A DNA stretch of 64,000 nucleotides from Arthrobacter citreus (GTDB lineage Bacteria; Bacillota; Bacilli; Bacillales; Bacillaceae_G): contig CP053688.1 of NCBI GenBank assembly GCA_013200995.1, positions 3,720,001 to 3,784,000 of the forward strand, in the 5' to 3' direction. Below, piece by piece: positions 8,759 through 18,390 of the stretch. The notes below the pieces were generated by a model, which saw nothing but the letters and a program-made list of their open reading frames with translations, was not told where the DNA came from and did no database searches. The position numbers and the translations under genes are program-made. Within the stretch, counting starts at the first letter, position 1, and every line of letters begins with the position of its first letter.

Positions 8759-10252
8759 ATGTTACATAGCAGATCGGCACAAAATACAGTTTTATCTAAA
8801 AGAGTTATGAAAAACTTCAAAAGAAAGACTACCATACTGGTATTTTCTAGTTTAGTCTTTTTTGGTGGTGCTTTTGGGAACTTATTTAATAAACCTGCAC
8901 AGGCAGCTGTTGGAACTCACGTTGTCATCAGTGAAGTTTACGGTGGTGGCGGTAATAGTGGTTCTTCTTATAAAAATGATTATATTGAACTTTACAATCC
9001 AACAGATTCAAGCGTTAGTTTGTCTGGATGGTCCATTCAATATGCCTCCTCTACTGGTACATTCAGCAGCATTACAAATTTAACTGGTACCATAAGTTCG
9101 CATCAATATTATTTAATTAAAGAAGCAAGTGGCGGTGGCGGTACTGTTGACTTACCAACATCTGATGTTACAGGTACAATTAACTTAAGTGCAAGCAGCG
9201 GAAAAGTTGCATTAGCAAATGTTACTACCTCAGTATCCGGTTCAACGAGTTCAAATGTTGTGGATTTTGTTGGCTTTGGTTCTGCAAATGATTCAGAAAC
9301 TTCGCCTACTGGTACTCTTTCTGCCACAACAAGTACAGAACGTAAAGATAATAATGGCGGAACTACACAAGGCAATGGTAATGGTTGGGACACAAACAAT
9401 AATGCAAATGACTTTGTCATTACGAGCAGTTTGCTTCCACAAAATTCATCTTCTGCTGCTGAACCTACTTCACAAGGACAAACACAAACTGGCACAGATA
9501 ATGACCATTTAGGATTAGGAAACCCTAGTGGTGCTACAGGCAATACGTCTAATTCAAATAATTATCTAATGGTTAAACCACAATACGATTTATCCTACAA
9601 TAATAGTAAACACGAACCAAACTGGGTTAGCTGGCATATAGGTTCTTCAGATCTTGGAAGTGCCGCTCGTCAGGACGATTTCCGTGCTGATACAACATTA
9701 CCTTCGGGATGGTACCAGGTTACTGCTAGTGAATTTTCAGGTAGCGGATTTGACAGAGGCCATATGTGTCCCTCTGCTGATCGCACTTCTACAGTTGCCA
9801 ACAACTCAGCAACTTTTTTAATGAGCAATATGATTCCTCAAGCTCCAAACAACAATGAAGTTACTTGGGCAAATTTAGAAGATTATAGTCGTTCACTTGT
9901 ATCAGCTGGAAACGAATTATATGTAATATCTGGTGGTTACGGGTCAGGCGGGACTGGATCTAATGGATATAAAACGACTGTAGGTAATGGTGTTGTCGTA
10001 CCAGCACAAACTTGGAAGGTAATCGTTGTATTACCTAATGGGAGTAATGATATAAGCCGAATAACATCATCTACAAGAGTAATAGCTGTATTATTACCAA
10101 ATGATCAAACAGCTTCAAGCCACCCTTGGAGTTACTATAGGGTAAGTGTTGATTCAATAGAGTCACTGACTGGTTATGACTTTCTATCTTCAGTTCCTGC
10201 TAGCGTTCAAAATGCTATCGAATCTAAGGTTGATAATGGTGCTACAAATTAA
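8759..10252 (+). CDS. Secreted DNA/RNA non-specific endonuclease with N-terminal lamin-tail domain
   Basis: 497 residues. A signal peptide with a long basic n-region is followed by a hydrophobic core (about 25-40) and a cut site after AQA (residue 49). Residues about 52-165 form a lamin-tail (LTD) beta-sandwich (VVISEVYGGGG, DYIELYNP, LSGWSI), then a Ser/Thr/Asn/Gly-rich linker. The C-terminal NUC1 domain (about 262-485) carries the beta-beta-alpha-metal DRGH motif with catalytic His335, and the Mg-binding Asn in SNMIPQ. It is predicted to degrade DNA and RNA outside the cell for nutrient or phosphate supply, or as a toxin-like activity; no immunity gene is visible. The ATG at 8759 follows AGGAGG at 9 nt; Met17 is an alternative but lacks such a site. 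A single gene with its own terminator. Confidence 0.88.
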   Translation: MLHSRSAQNTVLSKRVMKNFKRKTTILVFSSLVFFGGAFGNLFNKPAQAAVGTHVVISEVYGGGGNSGSSYKNDYIELYNPTDSSVSLSGWSIQYASSTGTFSSITNLTGTISSHQYYLIKEASGGGGTVDLPTSDVTGTINLSASSGKVALANVTTSVSGSTSSNVVDFVGFGSANDSETSPTGTLSATTSTERKDNNGGTTQGNGNGWDTNNNANDFVITSSLLPQNSSSAAEPTSQGQTQTGTDNDHLGLGNPSGATGNTSNSNNYLMVKPQYDLSYNNSKHEPNWVSWHIGSSDLGSAARQDDFRADTTLPSGWYQVTASEFSGSGFDRGHMCPSADRTSTVANNSATFLMSNMIPQAPNNNEVTWANLEDYSRSLVSAGNELYVISGGYGSGGTGSNGYKTTVGNGVVVPAQTWKVIVVLPNGSNDISRITSSTRVIAVLLPNDQTASSHPWSYYRVSVDSIESLTGYDFLSSVPASVQNAIESKVDNGATN

Positions 10253-10310
10253 ATCAAGAAAACTATTTTCAACTCTGATGGAAAAGAAGGATATCCTAAC
10301 AATTAAATAA

Positions 10311-10354
10311 AAAGGGAATGTGTTCCAAACAACTTATGGTAACACATTCCCTTT
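10311..10354. terminator. Bidirectional terminator between nuclease and malA
   Basis: A perfect 14-bp stem (AAAGGGAATGTGTT with AACACATTCCCTTT) with a 16-nt loop, between convergent genes. The outer A/T ends give a U-rich tail in both directions. Confidence 0.85.
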
Positions 10355-10403
10355 ACTATTTTAAAATGTAACTTTTTAAAAATTCTTAAGTCATCTCATT
10401 ATA

Positions 10404-11744
<1,341 letters not shown>

Positions 11745-11781
11745 CTAATCTGTAGATTCTCTTTAATATTTATTTTATTTC

Positions 11782-12684
11782 TTATTCGTTTGCACTTAAT
11801 CCTAAATATTCATCGACCGCTTTACGAATATTATTTACCTGTAAGCCATAGACAACTTGAACATTTTTATCGCTAATAATAACTCCGTTTGCGCCTGTTT
11901 CTCTCTTCAATATCTCTTCGTTTACCTTTTCTGGATGATCCAGTGTTAATCGAAGTCTTGTGTAACAGTTAGTTACAGTAGTAATGTTACTAGCACCGCC
12001 TAATGCATTAACGATCACCGAGGCAATTCCGTCATTCCCCTGCGCAGCAGCAGTTTCTGCTTTTCCTTGGCTTTGCTTTTCTTTGTAATCTTTCTTCGTA
12101 TATAATTTCGTCTCTACGCCTTCATCTTCTCTTCCGATTGTCTTAAAGTTAAATTTTGTAATTAGGAAGCGGAAGACAACATAGTAAATGACAAAAAAGA
12201 TTAGTCCGATTAAAATGTACGTTGGCCAGTGAGTTTTTCCGACTCCAAGCGGAACGTTGAACAATAGAAAGTCAATCATACCATTTGGTCCAATCGCTCT
12301 AACGTCAAATAAGTGGAATGTCACCATAGCCAGACCGCTTAATACAGCATGTACAACGAACAATAATGGCGCGACGAACATGAATGAAAATTCAATCGGT
12401 TCTGTAACTCCTGCAATAAAGGATGTAATAGCTGCAGGGATTAAAATCGCTCTTGCCTTTGCTTTGTTCTCTGGTTTTGCTGTATGGTACATCGCTAAAC
12501 ATGCACCGATTAAACCGAACATTTTTGAAATCCCGCGTGCATCCCAAACAACGCTTGGAGAAAGCTCTTTCACTTGTGGATCAATAATTTCCGCATAGTA
12601 AATATTTCTTGCCCCTTCTAGTACTTTTCCACCAACTTCTTCAGCACCACCTAACGATGTATATAAAAATGGCGTATAAACTAC
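11782..12684 (-). pseudogene. malP: Alpha-glucoside PTS EIICB, 3' part (split by IS110)
   Basis: C-terminal 300 codons of a maltose/alpha-glucoside EIICB permease. It holds the end of the EIIC membrane domain (TEPIEFSFMF motif, several TM helices) and a complete EIIB domain whose phospho-cysteine lies in TNCYTRLR (codon at 11965-11967). The frame begins at VVYTPF directly after the insertion element. Joined to the 5' part at 14268 it gives GLHH-VVYTPF, matching the B. subtilis MalP sequence GLHHFIYTPF, and a chain of 533 residues (MalP about 527). An in-frame ATG at 12685-12687 overlaps the element end but has no clear ribosome site. No EIIA domain is present, so an external EIIA (as for MalP) would be needed. 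Confidence 0.9.
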
Positions 12685-12795
12685 CATGAAAAAACCTTAC
12701 GGTATTCAGGTAAAAAAGTGCATAACTAAAGAAGACGGCTTTATTTAATTTTTAAAAAGCGTCCAAGAGTAAAAAATATATTAGTGGTAGATGGA

Positions 12796-14013
12796 TTAAG
12801 AGACTTCTTCGATCGATACAGAATACCCTAATTTTTCAAGTCTTCGAACTGAATAACGGACCATTGATACTTCTTTTTGTTTGTCATAATAATCTTCTCC
12901 TAAGTCTCTGTACATTTCTTTTCTAGTCAGAAGATAATAGGCTATTCTTAACATGGCATGTGCTACTACTATTCCAGCTCTTTTCCTACCTTTTCGTGCT
13001 GCTGTTCTCCGATACATTGCTCCAAGGTAGTTTTTGGATGCACCTACTGAATGTGCGGCTTCAGTTAAGGCTGCTTTTAAATACTTGTTGCCTTTTTTTG
13101 ATTTAGTTGATTTCCTTTTACCAGCGCTTTCATTATGTCCAGGAACTAATGCTGCCCAGGAACATAATCGGGGTGCACTTCCAAATTGGTTCTCTAGATT
13201 TGTTCCAATTTCGGCTAGAATCTGTTCAGCCATACGTGTAGCGATACCAGGGATTGAGTCCAGTCGTTCTATGTCTTCTTGATAAGAACTTACTCTCTGT
13301 GTTACTTCTGAATCGAGTTTTTCAATTTGTTCAGTTAGAAAATCAATGTGAGTTAATATTGTTTTCAGCATCATACGTTGATGAGGATTAACATACCCTC
13401 GTAGAGCGAGTTCAAGTTCATCTTTTTTGCGTTTCAATGAGCGACGAGCCATACTTGCTAGTTTCGTAGGATCTTCTTCGCCATCTGCAATAGCGTAAAG
13501 CATTTCTTTAGCTGAAACACCCATGATATCTGAAACAACAGAGCCTAGTTTAATATTTGCACCTTCCAGTACTTTTTGAATTCTATTAAGTTGTCGAGAT
13601 CGTTCTTCAATTATACTTCTACGATACCGAACTAGTTCTCTTAATTCTCGTTGTTCTCGATCGGGAATGAAGCTGGCTGTTAGTAACCCGTGACGGAGAA
13701 GTTGGGCGATCCATTCCGCATCTTTTACGTCAGTTTTTCGTCCAGGAACAGCTTTCATATGTTGTGCATTCACGACAAAAACCTCTAAATCTTCAGCTTC
13801 AACTAAATTAACAATGGGTTTCCAATACACACCTGTACTTTCCATTGCGACATGAGTACATCCATGCAATTTTATCCAATCCATCAATTTTATTAAAAAT
13901 ATCGTTTTCGTTGAAAACGTTTGAATCTCCTTTCCTTCTGGTGTCATAATACAGGCAGTAATGTTGTCCTTGTGAACATCCATTCCGCAAACTCGTTCAA
14001 TGATAACTTCCAT
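12796..14013 (-). CDS. IS110-family DEDD transposase (recombinase)
   Basis: 405 residues. The N-terminal RuvC-like domain shows the DEDD set: Asp12 (GMDVHK), Glu58 (AMESTG), Asp95 and Asp98 (GRKTDVKDAEW). A helical middle (about 120-225) leads to the C-terminal transposase_20 domain (LDSIPGIATRMAEQILAEIG). That domain carries the catalytic serine in GHNESAGKRKS, followed by KKGNKYLK. All key residues are present, so the enzyme could be active. I chose ATG 14013, which has GGAAGGA 8 nt upstream; the ATG at 14022 abuts that site. It catalyses RNA-guided insertion or excision in characterised relatives. Confidence 0.93.
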   Translation of the reverse strand: MEVIIERVCGMDVHKDNITACIMTPEGKEIQTFSTKTIFLIKLMDWIKLHGCTHVAMESTGVYWKPIVNLVEAEDLEVFVVNAQHMKAVPGRKTDVKDAEWIAQLLRHGLLTASFIPDREQRELRELVRYRRSIIEERSRQLNRIQKVLEGANIKLGSVVSDIMGVSAKEMLYAIADGEEDPTKLASMARRSLKRKKDELELALRGYVNPHQRMMLKTILTHIDFLTEQIEKLDSEVTQRVSSYQEDIERLDSIPGIATRMAEQILAEIGTNLENQFGSAPRLCSWAALVPGHNESAGKRKSTKSKKGNKYLKAALTEAAHSVGASKNYLGAMYRRTAARKGRKRAGIVVAHAMLRIAYYLLTRKEMYRDLGEDYYDKQKEVSMVRYSVRRLEKLGYSVSIEEVS

Positions 14014-14267
14014 TGAATTCATCCTTCCTATGGCTTTAAAAATGGAGGCTGGTGCAATAATCAGAATAGGATTAATCTACCATGAGTGCTTCCCGCAAGG
14101 GAGCGACAGTCTGTGATGCACCGTGATCGTTGGAGTCAGACTAAATGTTGGGCTCTAAAGGCACCATAGTTCATCGACCTTCCTCACCCAGCCATAGAAG
14201 CAGTATTGACGGTTTTAAATCTTTTTCATTCGCTGTGGTGCAGCGCTCGCGCTGCATGGGTGGCTAA
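14014..14267 (-). ncRNA. Candidate bridge RNA region of the IS110 element
   Basis: About 250 nt of non-coding sequence between the element's 5' end and the transposase start. It has several short complementary segments, for example a hairpin around CCCTTGCGGG (about 14094-14103) and GCAGCG/CGCTGC near the end. In IS110-subgroup elements this left end encodes the bridge RNA that pairs with target and donor. The call rests on position, length and subgroup; I did not derive a full fold or locate the guide loops. Confidence 0.5.
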
Positions 14268-14966
14268 ATGGTGAAGTCCTGTTGGAATTAATAAACGTTC
14301 CAGCGCTCCATATAAAAAGATTCCGAAGCTTCCGCTATGTTGAATAAATGTTCCGAGACCGTTAATTCCAGATTGGAAAACTGGCCAAATATACGTAAGA
14401 GCAATAGATAAAAGTACAACGACTGGAATTAGTACGATGAAAACGAATCGTGACCCACCGTAGATTTGAAAGGCACCTTTAAACTCTTTATCAACAAACT
14501 TGTTATGTACGATAGCGGTTACAATTCCGAGTATAAGGCCAAGAAACACACCCATATCAAGAATTTGCACACCTAATACTGTGGTTTGTCCCGTTCCCTG
14601 CAAGGTATCTCCTTCATAAAGAATACCGCTGAGTTGCATAAACTTATTCATCGCATTTACAAATACTAAATAACCTAATAAAGCTGTAAATCCAGCAATC
14701 GCTTTTTCTTTATTAGCCAAGCCAATTGCAATCCCCACACAAAAAATCAACCCTAAATTGGCGAGAATCGAAACCAATGATCCAGTTAAAATTGTTCCGA
14801 ATCCGGTAGTAATCGGATTATTTAAAAATGGGAAAACTTCCATTAACTTTGGATTAGTAAATAAATTACCGAAAGCAATTAAGATCCCCTCAATCGGCAA
14901 AATAAGAATTGGAATGAACATCGCTTTTGAAAAACGCTGCATAGCCTCCATGATCTTCATTTTCAT
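14268..14966 (-). pseudogene. malP: Alpha-glucoside PTS EIICB, 5' part (split by IS110)
   Basis: N-terminal 233 codons of the EIIC membrane domain (QRFSKAMFIPILILPIEGI, repeated hydrophobic helices), ending at LIPTGLHH where the insertion element begins. Read-through continues 14 codons into the element before a stop at 14226. The ATG at 14966 has AGGAGGGG 9-12 nt upstream. Lacking the rest of EIIC and the EIIB domain, the product cannot transport or phosphorylate sugar. The frame is restored exactly if the element is removed. Confidence 0.9.
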
Positions 14967-15061
14967 TTTGCCTATCCCCTCCTGTGTATGTACTTGTTTT
15001 TGATTACAGGTTTAGAATACAATGTAAGCCCTTTTATAGTCGATAGAATCAACAATATAAA

Positions 15062-15090
15062 AAACGTGTTTCACATATTGAAACACGTTT
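15062..15090 (-). terminator. Strong hairpin between regulator and permease genes
   Basis: A perfect 12-bp stem (AAACGTGTTTCA with TGAAACACGTTT) and a 5-nt loop. On the minus strand it is followed by TTTTTTAT, eight bases after the regulator stop. It reads as a rho-independent terminator. Because it is also a 12-bp palindrome just upstream of malP, it could double as an operator; that is inference. Confidence 0.7.
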
Positions 15091-15097
15091 CACTCAT

Positions 15098-15861
15098 TCA
15101 GGTCTTTTTTGTAATAATTGTTTCAACATACTGCTTAATAATAAACTCGAACATCAGCATGAGACTTGGAAAAAAGCTATTTGGTAGAACGTTTCGGTCG
15201 TCCAGCTTATTATGATCAATGATTTTAAAATTCAAATCAGAAAGTCTTGCAATCCGGTTTTCTATTTCTTTCGTGAATGACACCGTAAAAATGTTGTTCT
15301 CTTTTGCAGCTTGTAATTTATCAATGATTAGTTGTGTTTCGCCAGATTTTGAGATAACGACTAAAGCGCCGATATCTTCCATATTATTTTCAAACACTCC
15401 AATAGAATCCATCCCACTTGCAAATATTGTTTTTCTTCCCAATACCAATAATTTTTTATACAAGTATTCAGCAGCAATAGCAGAAAAACCGGTAGCATAA
15501 ATAAAAATATAACTTTGTCTCAGGTTTAGTACATTCTGTATAAATTCTTGACATCTTCCATCGAATTATAGTCTAAAAAATCTTTTTCACTAATCTCTAA
15601 GAAATCTCCAACTACATCACTTTGTGATACTGCTGCTTTTTTCACAAGTGGCAGCAGTTGATAATACAGATCTACAAAACCTGAATACCCTAATTTTTTT
15701 GACAGGCGAATTACCGTCGCAGGAGAAGTAAAATTTTCCTTCGCAATCTTACGAACTCCCATTTGCAAAACTGTATCGATGTTAGTAATGATATATTGCA
15801 CAACTTGGATTTCTATTTCTGTCAGGTTCTTTCCTTGAACTATCTTACTAATGTCAATCAT
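15098..15861 (-). pseudogene. RpiR/MurR-family regulator, frameshifted
   Basis: The N-terminal part (MIDISKIVQ..., ATG at 15861) is an RpiR helix-turn-helix (VRKIAKENFTSPATVIRLSKKLG) running to a stop at 15526. The SIS sugar-phosphate domain (YIFIYATGFSAIAAEYLYKKLL, then VVISKSGETQLI) continues in the frame reached by a net -1 change between about 15530 and 15560, and ends at 15098. Restoring one base gives a protein of about 253 residues, normal for the family. It would sense a sugar phosphate and control the malP-malA genes downstream. Either a real inactivating mutation or a sequencing error; the adjacent IS insertion favours decay of the locus. Confidence 0.8.
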
Positions 15862-15995
15862 CGTTTCATCTCTCACTTTATCATCGGAGCAATTCTGGAT
15901 AAAACCACAATAATTTCCCCTAGTATTGGGTCGCACTGCAAATAACCGTTATGCGTTTCATTTATCGAATTCCAATTAACCCTAACAATAGACAA

Positions 15996-16475
15996 TTACT
16001 TATGATATGGCTCGTTCCTATTAATTCGAAAAGCTCGATAAATCTGCTCCACTAAGATCAATTTCATCAATTGATGTGGAAAAGTCATTTTTGAAAACGA
16101 CAATGTATCATCTGCTCTTTTCATCACCGCATCACTTAAACCTAATGATCCGCCTATTACAAACGCAACTTTACTGTTTCCATATGTAGCGAGTTGATCT
16201 ATTTTCTTGGCAAGTGATTCAGACGTGTGCTCCTTCCCCTTTATGGCAAGTGCAATCACATATGAATCATCTGCTATTTTACTTAAAATCCTCTCGCCCT
16301 CTTTTTCCTTTACGATTAGCATGTCCGCTTCACTTAAATTCTCTGGTGCTTTTTCATCTGCGACTTCAATTATTTCTATTTTGGCATAACTTGATAATCG
16401 CTTTATGTATTCATCTATACCCATCTTTAAATATTTTTCTTTTAGCTTTCCTACACTGATAATTGAGATATTCAC
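15996..16475 (-). CDS. rlmH: 23S rRNA (pseudouridine1915-N3)-methyltransferase RlmH
   Basis: 159 residues, full length for the family. It is a SPOUT-fold enzyme that methylates pseudouridine 1915 in helix 69 of 23S rRNA in assembled 70S ribosomes, using SAM. The C-terminal knot is clear: [13 protein letters not shown] (SAM loop), then [33 protein letters not shown], which closes the protein as in B. subtilis YydA. ATG start. It follows the CxxH/CxxC gene on the same strand, the arrangement common in Bacillus. The upstream gap carries DnaA boxes. Confidence 0.96.
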   Translation of the reverse strand: MNISIISVGKLKEKYLKMGIDEYIKRLSSYAKIEIIEVADEKAPENLSEADMLIVKEKEGERILSKIADDSYVIALAIKGKEHTSESLAKKIDQLATYGNSKVAFVIGGSLGLSDAVMKRADDTLSFSKMTFPHQLMKLILVEQIYRAFRINRNEPYHK

Positions 16476-16500
16476 ACTATATCCTCACTTTACAAACAAG

Positions 16501-16735
16501 TTATACACAAAAGTTATCCACATACCCACAATTTCTATCCACATTTAGTGGGGGAATCTATGTTCGATACAATATATATGGCACCGTTTTGACAATATTC
16601 ACAGGTTGTGGATATATTATGCGTTTTTTCGACTTTATTCAACAACGGTGTTTCACTATACTTATCCACAAAATCGTCAAGAGCCCATTCTACATGCTCA
16701 TCACAGCTTAAAATTATTTTTTCCACTTATTCACA
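16501..16735. promoter_or_regulatory. DnaA-box cluster at rlmH
   Basis: Four matches to TTATNCACA on the plus strand: 16501-16509 (TTATACACA), 16514-16522 (TTATCCACA), 16662-16670 (TTATCCACA) and 16727-16735 (TTATTCACA). A one-mismatch site (CTATCCACA) lies at about 16535-16543. They lie around and inside the small CxxH/CxxC gene, about 27 kb from oriC. B. subtilis has oriC-proximal DnaA-box clusters, one recalled at yydA (rlmH), that titrate DnaA and limit initiation; the same role is inferred here. Confidence 0.75.
16535..16726 (-). CDS. CxxH/CxxC family small protein
   Basis: 63 residues with CDEH (residues 8-11) near the N-terminus and CEYC (42-45) near the C-terminus, a likely single metal-binding site. 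It matches the small CxxH/CxxC family found beside rlmH in Bacillus; its function is unknown. The start is GTG (complement of 16724-16726) with AAAGGAGC 9 nt upstream. DnaA boxes overlap both ends of the gene, so binding of DnaA could affect its transcription. Confidence 0.82.
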   Translation of the reverse strand: MEKIILSCDEHVEWALDDFVDKYSETPLLNKVEKTHNISTTCEYCQNGAIYIVSNIDSPTKCG

Positions 16736-16755
16736 GCTCCTTTTTTTAGCAAAAA

Positions 16756-16783
16756 AAAGAGGAGAAAGCAAAATCTCCCCTTT
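16756..16783 (-). terminator. Terminator of the wal operon
   Basis: Imperfect stem of about 9 bp (AAAGAGGAGA with TCTCCCCTTT), followed on the minus strand by eight T. It lies 13 nt after the walJ stop and ends the walRKHIJ transcript. Confidence 0.8.
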
Positions 16784-16795
16784 GTACGTTTATTA

Positions 16796-17590
16796 TTATA
16801 CATACACTATATCTGTTGGCTTTTGAGGATCTGTATCGTGTAGCTCAAATTGCATTCCGACGTCAAATCCTTTTCCCTCAAGCGTTTGTGTAACAGACAT
16901 TTTGGCAAGCTCTTTCATATTATTATCTTGGCTTAAATGGGCAAGATAAATACGTTTTGTTTTATCCCCAATTACATCTGCCATTGCAAGTGCAGCATCT
17001 TCATTTGATACGTGACCAACATCACTCAATATGCGACGTTTTATACTCCACGGATATTTACCCATGCGTAACATCTCTACATCATGGTTACTTTCAAAAA
17101 TGTACATATCTGCGTTTGAAATGATTCCCTTCATTCGATCACTTACATAGCCTGTATCTGTGATTGTAACAAATTTTTTCCCATTATGATGAAATACGTA
17201 AAACATTGGTTCAGCAGCATCATGTGATACACCAAATGATTCAACTTCTATATCCCCAAACTGAATCGTCGTTTCCATGTTAAAAATGAACTTTTGCTCT
17301 GTTGGAATTTCTCCGATTAAATGGTTCATTGCTTTCCAAGTTTTTTCATTTGCGTAGATAGGAACTTGATATCTTCTGGCAAGAACTCCAAGGCCTTTGA
17401 TATGATCACTATGCTCATGTGTGACTAGAATTCCTGAAACTTCTTTTATGTCCCTGTTGATTTCTTTAAATAAAGACTCCATCGCTTTTCCGCTTAGCCC
17501 TGTATCAACTAAAAGCTTAGTTTTCTCCGTCCCAACGTATAACGCATTTCCGGTACTTCCGCTGGCAAGTACACTAAAATGCAAACTCAT
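16796..17590 (-). CDS. walJ: WalJ metallo-beta-lactamase-fold exonuclease-like protein
   Basis: 264 residues. Metallo-beta-lactamase fold with the metal motif THEHSDH (about 57-63), an N-terminal ASGSTGNA strand and a C-terminal [11 protein letters not shown]. subtilis WalJ (YycJ) is reported to be a 5'-to-3' exonuclease linked to mismatch repair and to the timing of division. The ATG at 17590 overlaps the walI stop (TGATGA) with GGAGTGAG upstream, so the two are coupled. Last gene of the operon; the htrC protease gene that follows walJ in B. subtilis is absent. Confidence 0.93.
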   Translation of the reverse strand: MSLHFSVLASGSTGNALYVGTEKTKLLVDTGLSGKAMESLFKEINRDIKEVSGILVTHEHSDHIKGLGVLARRYQVPIYANEKTWKAMNHLIGEIPTEQKFIFNMETTIQFGDIEVESFGVSHDAAEPMFYVFHHNGKKFVTITDTGYVSDRMKGIISNADMYIFESNHDVEMLRMGKYPWSIKRRILSDVGHVSNEDAALAMADVIGDKTKRIYLAHLSQDNNMKELAKMSVTQTLEGKGFDVGMQFELHDTDPQKPTDIVYV

Positions 17591-18390
17591 CAATACTCAC
17601 TCCATTGTTTTTTATCCATCTTTATTATCTGTCCCTCGATTGCATTTACAAAGTAATCCTGATGTTCGTTCACAACGATATGCCATGCTGGCGCTATGAA
17701 TTTTACTCCCGTTGATAATGGGATTACTGTATAATAACCAAAATCAATTTTTGTAATGCGATCACTTGGTTTTAACTCATCTTTAACATATAAATTTTCA
17801 ATTGCTTTAATTGCTGGTAAAGCCTCTTGTATATTTTTTTTATCGACCATTTCTTTTAAGTTTTCTAAATACTTTTGTTTATATCCGTAAATCTCATTTT
17901 TATCGTTATAATTTAATATAACTACTGAGCTTGAGATATTATAAATAAGCCGATCTTTATAGGTTTGACAGAAATAAATGGTTTTAGTGTTTTGATCTGT
18001 TTGACAATAATGATAGCTATTTCCATTCCAAACATACTCTTTTACAAAATTCTCCAAGAAGAGAGTCCGATTACTCTCTGCAATTGGAACTGGTTTTTTT
18101 AACTGACTTTGTAATACATCTTTGTAAATTTGTATATCTTGTCCTTTTCGATCCGCCATTACTTTTTTCGAAAAGTCCTTACTATTGCCGGAAATATAGG
18201 ATTCCTTCAAAGTATTTTTTGGTAATGTCACATATGTGATATCATTTTCCTTCAACTGCTCCTCAATACTTGACTCCGCCATCGTATCAAACTGATCACT
18301 ACTTCTCTTTTGGTAAAATTGAATCGCTAAAAAGATATCTAAAACTAAAAAAGTTAAAATAAATATTGTTTTGATTCTACTCCAATCCAA
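17590..18390 (-). CDS. walI: WalI, membrane regulator of WalK
   Basis: 266 residues. One N-terminal TM segment ([20 protein letters not shown], about 2-24) and an extracellular YycI domain. With WalH it contacts WalK through the membrane helices and restrains its kinase activity. I chose TTG 18390 ([10 protein letters not shown], as B. subtilis MDWSKTKTIF), with GGGGTGAA 5-8 nt upstream; the preceding TTG codon is the alternative. Overlaps walH by 14 nt. Confidence 0.93.
   Translation of the reverse strand: MDWSRIKTIFILTFLVLDIFLAIQFYQKRSSDQFDTMAESSIEEQLKENDITYVTLPKNTLKESYISGNSKDFSKKVMADRKGQDIQIYKDVLQSQLKKPVPIAESNRTLFLENFVKEYVWNGNSYHYCQTDQNTKTIYFCQTYKDRLIYNISSSVVILNYNDKNEIYGYKQKYLENLKEMVDKKNIQEALPAIKAIENLYVKDELKPSDRITKIDFGYYTVIPLSTGVKFIAPAWHIVVNEHQDYFVNAIEGQIIKMDKKQWSEY

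Larger units (their letters stand above)
12685..14267 (-). mobile_element. IS110-family insertion sequence within malP
   Basis: About 1583 bp, delimited by the points where the malP frame stops and restarts. One transposase gene lies in it, with about 250 bp of non-coding sequence before it and about 111 bp after. No inverted termini or target duplication are evident beyond a shared CAT/AT at the two junctions, as expected for IS110. The long non-coding side is 5' of the transposase, which points to the IS110 rather than the IS1111 subgroup. A GCAGCG/CGCTGC hairpin lies near the 5' end at about 14240-14256. Exact ends are uncertain by a few bases. Confidence 0.88.

Noticed and set aside
9109..9543. 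144-codon open frame antisense to the nuclease gene
   Set aside because: It is a shadow of the low-complexity LTD and linker coding sequence with no ribosome site or known similarity.
13905..13922. Sequence like a catabolite-repression (cre) site
   Set aside because: It lies inside the transposase coding sequence, away from any promoter of the sugar locus.
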